In this document: one piece after another, positions 12,001 to 24,100 of the stretch | How positions within the stretch are numbered: the stretch's first letter is position 1 | How the letters are laid out: each line of letters starts with the position of its first letter | Origin: Molanna angustata | Lineage: Eukaryota > Arthropoda > Insecta > Trichoptera > Molannidae | Assembly (NCBI GenBank): GCA_963576475.1 | Contig: OY754990.1 | Span: 2,445,256-2,509,255, forward strand | DNA length: 64,000 bases | Reading direction: 5' to 3' | Notes under the pieces: generated by a model | Told to the model about the DNA's origin: nothing | Database searches by the model: none | The model's input: the letters and a program-made list of their open reading frames with translations, nothing else | Program-made: the position numbers and the translations under genes

Positions 12001-15000
12001 GTAAGGCCGGGGGGGATTGATCGTGGTTGGATCTTTATAGTGCTCTTATGTTATCATTCATTTGTATACTACTAGTTGCATGTAACACATGAGATCCAAC
12101 TGTCGATAGCGATAGTATGTATAGTTGAAGAATATGTACCAAACTATAAACCCATAGATACAAATTATTGAATATTTTCAGATATTTTGTTTTCTATACA
12201 ACATATGTAGGTATGTATGTCAAGATAGGATAGTATGGAGGAAGATCCTTTTTCCTACCCAGAATATGCAAATTGCATGATGGTATGTATGTATGTTTGG
12301 AGATGAAGTAACAAACTATTAAGTCTTCTTACATATTGTGTATAGGCGACTGCCATACAAAATGTATGAAGCGATGTCGTCACTAAATTCAATTTTTAAA
12401 AAAATTGTTAAAAAAAAATTGAGATCTTCTACTACAATGTTAATATTTTTTATAGAAAATTAAATTATCTAGTTGGGGTGTTTCGGCTTTTTTCGATAAT
12501 TGTAAAAGTTTTGGAAATATAGGCAGTTAAACTCATAAATTTATCATAAAAAAAATATTTTTCTTAATAAAAAATGTTTGAGAAACCCTGGAATTTTTTT
12601 GAAAAAAATAATTTGAGATTTTGTATTTGTCTATGTTTGTACCAATTTTCAGCGTTCTAGCGTTTATGGTTTCTGAGATATATGGAAAAATAAAATAAAA
12701 ATTCAAAAGTTGATAACCCCTGACTGAATCAAAAATTCAAAATTCCGAGTATAAAAGTTTTGTAGGCCTGTAACTGTTTATATATTCTGAAATTTTAGGC
12801 TCTGTAAATTGAGTGGATCAAAAGTTATAAGGGGGGGACGGACACACAGACACACACACACACAGACACACAGACACACACACAGACACACAGACACACA
12901 CACACACAGACACACGAAATGTTCTACTCCGAATTCTGAGTAAATCCGTGTATGAAACATATATGCTGCGAAGCCTCTAAGTTGGTGTTTTTTGACTTCA
13001 AAGTTGGAAAAGCCATGAAAAAAGTAGACCTCTCCATACAATTCTCGCGTATTCTGGCTTGATACATTGTCGATATGTTAAGAGAACAAAGTTCTCCTGA
13101 ACAAATCGACAGTTGGATTATTGTACTTCTATCTTATAGTGTATATTCAACAATAAACTGTGTAAATAGTCAACGAGTATTATTTTTACAATATATGTTA
13201 TTTAAAAGTACCATATATTAAATATTGTTTCTCTGGTCTGGAAATACTGATTAGTAGGAAGAAATTGCCATACGGCAATAAATTCGCGACTTACACAGGG
13301 TGCAAGGAAGTGTTTACCTTTTATTATTTTTATAATAAAAATTGAGTAAAAAAGAAATTTATTTTTTACCATTAATTTTTCCATCGTCCTCTTAAGTAGG
13401 CAAAATAAATAAATAAAAAAATATATGAATATATCTGTCATAAACATAACAATAAAACATTGATACCAACTTCAATAGTATGTATACATTTTGTAGCCTG
13501 GCGAGAATAAGGTCAAAAGTCAAAAAACCTCAATTGACAGTTGAGCAAAAATTAGGCTTTAAAACGTCAAATATATGTTTGTGGGCGGGTCTTAGTTTGA
13601 AGTATCAAATGTACCCCCACTCCTTCAAACTAAGCTCCACCCACACATTTGGCAACATTGCAAATGTTTGAAGTATAGTTGGATTAGTCAAATTTAGTTT
13701 CATTTAGAACTTTATGATGCCGAGACACCTCGACGAAAATGTTTAGTCATCATAAACCGAATCTATAAAAAAGACTGCATTCTATTTTATATTAATTTTA
13801 TTTAGCCACAAAAATGCCATATTCTGGAGACTTATGATATTAATCGTCTCACAGATCCAGACTGAAAACGCAATAAATTAAAAACTGTCTCCACTGGGAA
13901 TCGAACCCGGGACCTTTGGGGCAGCATATTATTATTATTATTATTATTAAATGTTATCAGCCAGGTAGGCAGGTGTATTTATGTCTGTACTGTTTCACAA
14001 CAGTATTCACTTGTTCAGTCTGTCAAGTCTATTTTTGAACACATTAACACTTTCTGCAACAACAAGTTCCACCACGCATCCACAACTCTATTGGACAAGA
14101 AATGCTTCCAGGGATTCTGCCTGAAACTGTGTTTGTCTAGCTTCAAACTATCACATCTTAAATTAGTATTTTGGTTGAGACAAAACATCAGCTTCAATTC
14201 AATATTATGTTATATAATTGAATTATTTACATAAATTATCATATTTTTACAGTAAGAAACAGTAAAACTTTTAAAAAATATGCATAATCAGTAGATTTAA
14301 GTTGAAAAATGGAGTATCCAGCTAACGAGAGATGGTCTGAAGAAAACACATGCTCCATTGCCAAACAAACGTGGCCAAAATATGATCTCAAAAATCAGAG
14401 AAATACTCTCGTTCAGAAGAGACTCACTCGCCAGAGTCATTTCGGTATTAATGGGACACTGTGTTATAGGAAAGCATGCCAGAAGGCTAGGGCTGGAGGC
14501 ATACCATTACTGCAGAGCATGACATGAGGAAGAAGAGACAGTGGTCCACTTCCTCTGTCACTGTCCTGCTCTCTCTAGAAATAGGAGAAGCTCCTTGGGA
14601 AGTTTCTTCTATGATGATCTAATGGACATAGCGTCAGCCAATATCGGAGACGTTATGACATTCATCAGCCACTCAGTCTGGTTCAGGGTGGATAAGTAAG
14701 GGGGAGGACAGCCCCATTGTGGTATCACAAAGGGACAGTTGGCTGAAGTGTGTTCTACTAAAGAACTGCCATTCGCCTAAAAAATCTGAAGAAATAGCCA
14801 AAGTATGTAATTACATAATATAATCCTCTCTCTATTAATTACATACTCAAAATAAATTATACATTTCAAAATTATAAAAAGAAAAAAATACAATGTGTTA
14901 ACTGCCATTCAAACAACAGGTTGGAGTCTTTGCTAAATATTATTTTGACTATTCATCAATAGATGGCGTATTATGTATCTATGTAATTTAAAGGTTAAAT

Positions 15001-18000
15001 AAAAAAATAATTATTCTTACATGTATACTGGCGCCACCTTCTTCTTCTCCCTCTCCTCCTCCGTCTCCATCTCCTTCTTCCTCTTCTTCTCCACAAGACT
15101 TGGCAACGATGAACGCGTACGACATATACAATGGATCCTCCTACAATAAACAAATAACTTTGAGAACTCTTCAAAACATGCTGTACGACTCTCAAGTATA
15201 GACAACGTTCATAACGCGATCACGTAAATCAGCCGACGATGACAGGTCGTACGCCCTGTAGGTGCCTTGAGTTCCTGGTTCTCCTTTATTAATCTAACTT
15301 CGTCTCTATTGAGATGTTAAAAATTATTATTATTATTATTATTATTAAATGTTATCAGACAGGCAGCTATGCTGATATGTCTGATCTCACAACAGTATTC
15401 ACTTGTTCAGTCTGTCAAGTCTATTTTTGAACACATTAACACTTTGTGCAACAACAAGTTCCACGAATCCACAACTCTATTGGTCAAGAAATGCTTCCAG
15501 GGGTTCTGCCTGAAACTGTGTTTATCTAGCTTCAAACTATGACCTCTTAAATTGTCAAAGATTTATTATTATATAATTAGATGTGTCGATGGCAGAGCGG
15601 TTAGTGCGCTGGGCTAGTAATCCAGTGGTGGCGAGTTCGAATCCTGCCTCAACCAATTTCGTTCACCTAACATATTTCGACAGAACTAGTCGCCTCCAGT
15701 CCTCTCTGCCCTCCGCAGCTCGCACCGCCGAATACAGGTCGTTCCCGGTCGCGTATTTACCTTTCCGTGTTGATTAGGAGGCAAGTACTGCCTCGAATTA
15801 GGCACTAGTTTGTTGCGCTAATGCACTTAAAAACTCGTGTTGAATCGAGGCAGTACTTGCCTCCAAATCAACACGGAAAGGTAAATATGTTTCTCGGTCA
15901 TCTCCTTAATTTGGTCACACCATCGCGCAGGGGATCTGTGTCTACTTCTTTTGCCTGGTATACTTCCTGCGATAATACTTTTTTTCCATTTTTACCTGGC
16001 TCTCTCCTGGCGATAAATAAAGTGAAATACGCTAATAAATATGAATCATAATTAGTAGTGAAGGGTTAGTTATAATGCGAAGAAAATATAATAAAGAGAC
16101 AGCCAACCTGAAGAGCCCCCGATCTCTCAGTCATGGCACCACGACAGAACGTTGTGACTAGCTGTGTCAGGGGATCTGGTTTGCCCTCCTCTTCTTGTGC
16201 CTCGGCCTTCTTCAACTCTGCATCTTCGAAGGATTGCTGAAAATACAATATAACATGACTTGTATTATACATAGGTATCTATATTATCGACTGTCATTAT
16301 TTTTTCTGTTACATTTGCTTTTGATATTGACACTTAGGGTTGTATTACGGGAGTTTTTTGAGAAAAATATAAGAAAAAGTTGAAGTTTTGTAAGCAGTAT
16401 TCTCACGGTACGGGACCTTACCATTTTCTTAATTAACTCCCGTAGCATGACCCTTAGTAGTTTGAGTCGAGTAGTTTGTTTTATTTATTTATTTATTTAT
16501 TTTATAGAATATGTGGCGATGCTATACAACACAACCAATGTGGTCAATGAATACGTCATTTGTCAGATGGTCTCGCATCTCATTCATATTAACGAAGATG
16601 GCCGAAGGACATCAGTTCCTGAACCAAATAAGCAGCGCGGTTTCACATTTGCATATCAACCGGCTAGACGACGACAGTGTTAACTCTTTAGTTATAATCG
16701 TAAAAATAATATCGACCCAAACATCGCGAACATCTGTAAATTTATCAAGTATAATATTGTAACTTATTTAAATCGAAAATAGATATAAAATTACGTAAGT
16801 AATCTTTTAATATGAAACCATTAATCACTCAATTACTATTTCTACCATACCATACCATTACTATTTCTATTTCTACTAATTAACTGATTATCACATTGCA
16901 ATATCTTATATAGTGATGTATGTTATTGGGAAGTAATTTGAACACGTACTTAAAATCGCAACCTTCTGATATATTATATTCTCAATTAAATAACAACACC
17001 AATAGCATCCTTCCCTAAAAATACAAAAACAAACAAGAAAAATTTATACAAATATATAAAGATAATTTTTATGTTGCCAGTTGCCAATTATAGTATTCTA
17101 AAATATATTAAGTACATACACATTTATTAACAATTATGAAGACAAGATGGGAAAGGAGAGAGGTAGGGAGGGGAGTGGGGGGGAAGCATCGACCACTAGA
17201 AACTCATATTATGATTTATACCTCACGTGTCTCAATGTATGAATAATACTTGTTTACATTAAATACAGATTAAATAACTGACAAATTAACGCTTTTTTTA
17301 AATAGATATATACCCGAAGCAAACATATCCAACTCCGGAAACAATTTCTGTTGTACCCAGTACAAGCTCTATTAATGTATGAATTTAGCAAATAGTTAGT
17401 TTTAGAAGATTCAATGTACTTAAAGAGAGACTTGTTTCTATTTCTTCTAAGTGGACAGTGAAAACGGAGTGAGCTTATTAGAAGGGGTGTACTGTCGATC
17501 TGACTGTATTCTATAATTTAATGTAATATATTGTGCTATAATTAATGTATTTGTGCAAAATGTACGCATGAATGTGTGCAAAAATAGAGGCATATGGTAC
17601 TCGTTTCTCTCTGACTACCCCGTTAGGGGCTTGGCATGATGATATGTATGTATCTGTAATAGACGGCCTCTGTGGCGAAATTTAAAATGTGTTATTGACA
17701 TTGATGTTTTTATATTACACTAAATAATGATGTGAAATTGAAAAAAAAAGGTTTTAATTTGAATATTTTCTCAGTAAGCATATTCATTAATTGCCAACCG
17801 CCCTGGCACATTTGGTAAGCCGTTTGGTTTCTGTGAAAGCGTTCTGGGTTCGATCCCCAGCAGAGGAGAAATTTAGTTAAATTAATTTCTCTATTTTCAC
17901 TGGAAACACTGGTTAGTTAATAGGGTGACTGCTGCCAACGTACTTATTTTTTCAATTTGAATTTGCATCATTCCTACAAAACGAATCATTTTGAAAAAAA

Positions 18001-21000
18001 TAACCTAGTTAGTTTGGATATTAATAAAGAAAAATATACCTTAACTTTTTAATTATGTTCTGTATATATTCTTGTAGGAAAATAATAAGCATACCCCGAT
18101 TTTTGACATTTATCTAAAATTTCTAAAAAACTATAAGGTATAGAGCATTATATTTTTTTTTAATTAAAGAAGAACAAAATATCTGAAAAAATATGTTGTG
18201 ACGTTGCATTAATGCATCAGGTTAAGTAAATAAACCAAAAAAACATTAATTTTCCATTCAGCGCCATTGCGTATGCAACGTCACATCATATTTTTTAAGA
18301 TATTTTTGTCTTCTTTAGTTAAAAAATAATGTTGAACTACGCCTTATATTTTATTAAAAATATAAGATAAATTTTAAAAATAGTGGTATGCCATTATTTT
18401 TCTACAAGAATTTATACAGAACATTATCAAAAAGTTAAGGTAGGTACATTTTTCTTTATTAATATCCAAACTATCTAAATTATTTGTTTTCAAAACGATT
18501 TGATAATAAATAATGATGGTATATCAAATTGAAAAATAGGTACTTTGGCAGTAGTCCCCCCCTTAAAAGAAATTGTCATACAGCAATAAACTAGCCATTT
18601 GCACAGAGAGCAAGTGGTGATTTAATTATAATTTATTTATATAAATCTAATTAGACGATAGTTATAATGTATTGAAATATTACCCAATGTCTGTATAGCT
18701 AGCTCGAGTGACAAACCAAACTAAACTCATATATACATATCTGTGTGCACATATCTGAATGTTTTAACACTGAAAAGCACAACTGAAATATAATTTTGAC
18801 AGCTTGAAAAGTTATGACGGAAGAGTGATAAGAATTGGTGATTGAGGGAGGAGAGAGAGAGATAGTAGGTATACTTGATATCTCAGTCTAGCATTGTTTG
18901 AATTCAATTATAATACATATTCCTATAATATTATTTGATAACACATTCGTAAAATAATAATATTACCGTTCATTATTTCAGCCACTGGCATTATTCCAAA
19001 ATCGTTGATCCGTAATATAGAAATTATAGATTTATCGAAAAACTTAATAATAAAAATGCAAAAAACGGTAATAATGAATACATGTAGAATCGTTAAAGAT
19101 TTTTTAAACATTAATATTTGGGAATCAGTAGAGTTGTTAGGTAGTATAGAGACCTCCTCAGACCCTAATCCTTTGATATGTTAAGTATCTGGATGGGTGA
19201 ACTATTCCCAATTGAAAGAAGGCTTGATGATGCGTTTGTTGCATTTTATTTTGTTGTATTAAATAATTTCCAATTTACGCATTGATCTGCTAATTCTTTT
19301 GAGGAAGTGTATAATGGTAATAATAATAATTGAGTGTTATTATTTGTAGTGCTTAATTGTTATTAATATCATTAGTAAATCTCATTAGTAAATCCAACAG
19401 CACCTTAATGTTGATGGGGTGGAAAAAACTCTCAATGCCATATATTTATTTATTTAATAGTAAAATATCAATCTTTTATAATTAAAAATTATCTGGTTCA
19501 CTATAAAAATCTGTTCTGTAAATCAATATACAATTGATTTTAAAATTAGTCTGATCATAAAATTGTCATTATTTTTTGTTTAAATCAATATAATTAATTA
19601 AATGAAATAAAACACAAATGAAAATGTTCAGTCATAATAAATTGATTTTCGTGGATAAATTAGTTAATTTCTGTTTTATTTGTTAATTTCAAATGGATTT
19701 CCTTTCTGTAAACGCAGAATAATTTATATTTTAACAGAATATTTATTTTTAATATTCACAGATTTATTACTAAAGTTAAGTGGGTACCTAATTATGTAAA
19801 AGAGATAATCTGGGGAGCAAGTCTGGTCCAACAATATCTTTAGATATCATAGAACTCCATATGATAATTATATCCATGATATGGGTAATCGTGAGGGTTT
19901 TGATTTCGCCGGTCGGACCAGACTTGCCCCCCCTACCCTGACAGACAAATACTTTGCAGTTTGGCGGGAAAATATAATTGTATTTAAAAAAAAAAAAAAT
20001 AAAAATATATATTTTTATGTAAATAAGTACCTACATACTGCACTTTGGGAAATGTAAACAATATAATTAATTAATTAAAACAATATAATTAATTAATTAA
20101 ATCAATATAATTAATTAATTAAATCAATATAATTAATTAATTAAATCAATATAATTAATTAATTAAATCAATATAATTAATTAATTTTATAATAAGTCTT
20201 ATCTAAATCAAATTCATGAGTATCCCTGGTGTACTCAATCATAAACTTATCTTAATAATAATCTACAGTCAGTCATAAAACATCTTGTCATTAATGTTTG
20301 TTTAAATTAATATAATGAATTATTATTATTATATGTAGATTGATCTCGGTTATGATCCGGTAATTTCCTTCACAACGGAGCGTACTCAAGTTGTGAGGCT
20401 ATGTGTTTGTGTGTCTGTGTGGTTGTGTGTAGTTGTTTAAAGTGGTACCTGTAGAAATTTTCTGACTATTGTGCATGTGTTGATAATTGTAGTTTTTTGT
20501 ATGTTGGTGATTACGTATGGGGGTAACTTTAGTATGTCTATATTTTTTTGGAGAGTTTTTGGTATGATGCCTGTAGACGATAATATTATTGGTACTATTG
20601 TTACTTTTTCTTGTTTCCACTGTGATTTTATCTGTTCTGCTAAAGGTATGTATTTATCTATTTTTTCTAAATGTTTCTTTTGTAGATTTGCTGTATTTGG
20701 TATCGATATTTCTATTAGATATGTGTGTTTATGTATTTTGTCGATTAATGTAATGTCTGGTCGGTTATGTAGGTTTGTTCTGTCTGTGATTATGTCTCTA
20801 TTCCAGTATAGTTTGTAGTTATCATTTTCTGTTACAGCTGGGGGTGTGTATTGATACCACTTGGGGTGTGTTTCGATAAGTTACTGTTTGTGGGCTAGTT
20901 CCAAATATATGTGTTTGCAGATGTTATCGTGTCTTATTGTATATTCCGTCGGTGCAAGAGTTGAGCAGCCACCTGTTATGTGTTCTATTGTTTCTTTTTG

Positions 21001-21165
21001 TAATTTGCACTTTCTGCATGTGTCGTTTGTTATTGTATTGTCTTTTATAATATGTTTCGTGTAGTTTTTTGTTTTTATTATTTTGTCTTGAATAGCTATG
21101 ATAAATCCTTCTGTAGTTTTTTGTTTTTATTATTTTGTCTTGAATAGCTATGATAAATCCTTCTG

Positions 21166-21198
<33 letters not shown>

Positions 21199-24100
21199 TA
21201 TTTATAGGCAGGCAGCCAAGGCTGATGTGCCTATATTCACTGTCCAATTTTATTATTTGTATATAAAATTCGACAGTGATTATAGACTATTTTCCTTTGT
21301 CCAAAAAAAAGTCCAGTCTATTGTTGAAAATATTCACATTTTCAGCATCCAAAACATGTTGGGGCAGTTTATTCCAAGTATTCACAACTCTATTTGAAAG
21401 AAAATGCCTTCGAGGATTTGTCGAGAACCTACTTTTCACAAGTTTTAAGCTATGGCCACGCAAATTAGTGTTATGACTATATTGAAAGAGATTTTTCATG
21501 TTTACACAGTCATAATGGCCTGATAATATTTTGAATGTTTCAATAAGATCTCCATGTTCTCTTCGGTTTTCCAGTTTTGACAGTTTTAAGAAGTCAAGTC
21601 ATTCCTCATATGTTAAGTTGCAAAGTGTCCTGGGAATTTTTGTAAAACGTCTTTGGACTCTCTCAAGTAAGTCAATGTCCTTGGAAAAACAAGGACTCCA
21701 TGTCTGGAAACCATATTCCAACAATGGTCTAACAAATGCTTTATATATTTTTAACATTAAATCTGGTGTGATGTTCTGGAAAGCTTTTCTGATTTTCATT
21801 AATTAATTTTAAAATTAGTCTTATCTTAATCAACTTCGCGAGTATCCCTGGTGTACTCAACCATAATCTTATCTTAATATTAATCTACATTCAGTCATAA
21901 AATATCTATCTGGATCTTTCTTGTACTGTACTTAACTAATACAGCTCGTTGCAGTCATAATATAAACATGAAATAATACTTACAGTTAAATCTTCTATCA
22001 TGACCTCCTGTCCAACGTTCTCTTCCTGAAGCCATAGTTCGTAGTAAGTTCTGGCAAAGATATTACATGCACGATGCCTGGAATATTTATAAATACAAAA
22101 TAATATAATGAACATGTTGTCTACATCACATAATGAAGGGAGAAAAATACCACTTGCTTCAATTAATTAATATATTTAATTATTTATGTATCTTTTTGTA
22201 AATAATATAAGCAAATAAAATTGACACTGGTGGGCTTATTGCCATTGGGCAATTTCTTAAAACCAACCAGTTACATGTTATTGAGTGTGTGTTAAAACAA
22301 TATTTGACATAGTATCTTGGCTACGCCCACCTCCACCCGCACCGCATATGGGGACTGAAAATGGCCCCTTCACAGAACGCTAGTAAGAATGACAAAGAAT
22401 GCATGGCACAAAGAGTAGCTCTAGAAGCTCCTCTAGACTCGTGGTATCAGCACCAATTGTGCAATAAATAACAATCAACGTCGGTGAAGATAATATTCAC
22501 AGACATGGATTGTCGCAAGAGTACTTCAAGCCTGTGACTGTAGCTGTTCATTTTTTTTATTCAGCAGATAGAAGGGCACTATAGCCATGGCAAAACAATT
22601 TGAAGGCTGTAAAGTTTTTCTTAGAGACCACTAAATCCGCATGCCTAATGGGACCTTGATGAGGCCCACGGACTGCAGCGAGGAGCTCGATTCTGTTGTA
22701 GGACACATTTGGGTGAGAGCATTCCCAGAGGATGTGCTCTGAAGTTTGGTCAGGGTGATGGCATAACTAACATGAGGACGAGTTTACAAGGCGGAATCTA
22801 TGAAAGTAGCTATTAAAGCTGCCGTGTCCTGTAATAAACTGAGATGTCCAGAAATCTGGGACGGCCCAAGATTGACGAAGTCTAGTCCTCACATCAGGGA
22901 AAAACAATACATAGGCCCGGTATTACAGTCGGCCCTCAACTCATTGAGTTTGTTAAACTCAAGATTAATGTTAAGGGGAGATTGAATCCATTTCCGTATT
23001 ACAGTGCAATATGACATGTCAGTTACTAAATCTTCAATTATAGACATATTTTACTTTTTCTGTGGTTATTATCTGTCAAATTTTAAATAACCTCAAATAA
23101 TACCAACTACAAAACGGGACGCTACCACTTGAAATACTATTGTTTTATTATCCAACATGGTAAATTTAATTTTTTTCACCAAAATAATGCTTTTAAATGC
23201 CCTTGTTCATTTCAATATGTCTGTCAGTTTGTTTTGTTGTGTGGCGCCACCGTCGATACAACTAATGCCTCTAGTGATAGAAACTGAAACTACACGCGTT
23301 GCCTAGCAAATGTCAGTTGACTCACCGTTAAGTACATAATCCGCCAGAAACGTTGAGTTAAATATTTGTCGTTTTAGTGACGTATTTGAGGAAAGATTAG
23401 GCCTAAACGGACACTGTAATATGCTATATTTTTGTAAAACTTGAGTTTAGCTCTTAAACTGAGACTGTAATACCGGCCCATAGTATCTGTTGGTTGCCTG
23501 AAAAGTATAGAAAAAAATGGTTATTCCCATTCATTTATATTATTATGGTATATCCTGCAATGTGGAGTAACCAGCCACAGGTATGCGAATGTACATTTCA
23601 CATATAAAACATTGCAAAGGTATTTATTACTCAATAAAAGGGAGCAGACACATGCTTGAATTGGAAATTCTTAATTTTAAAATATTTCGATAACAAGCGT
23701 TTATGCTTGTATCTCATTCTTACCTGCTCATTTTGTAAAGCGGTGTGGCTCGCAAGCAAGCCATGGCTGCTCGCTTCCTGGCAGCGCACACCAGTCTGCC
23801 CCAGTGTGATATTCTCTGTACAGGACGACTTGCCTTGTGGGATTAGGGGTTAATTCAAAAAACAAAAAACACACCATGCTGTTAGTTGTATTATTGATAA
23901 ATCAAATTACAACAAATGTCGAAACAAATTTATAGACAGCTCATATATAAAAAAAATGGCTCAAGTTAGATTGATATCCAAATGGAAAGGAATTGAATGT
24001 AATGAAATTGAAATTATATTCAAATGGAACGAAATGAGATTATAATTGAATGAAATGAAAGGAAATGAAGGAAAATTTAATGAAATGAAAGTAAATTGAA

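Noticed and set aside
14309..14527. ORF of 72 residues starting [12 protein letters not shown]
   Set aside because: Not a host gene: the frame runs into the LINE C-terminal fragment that recurs at 28340.
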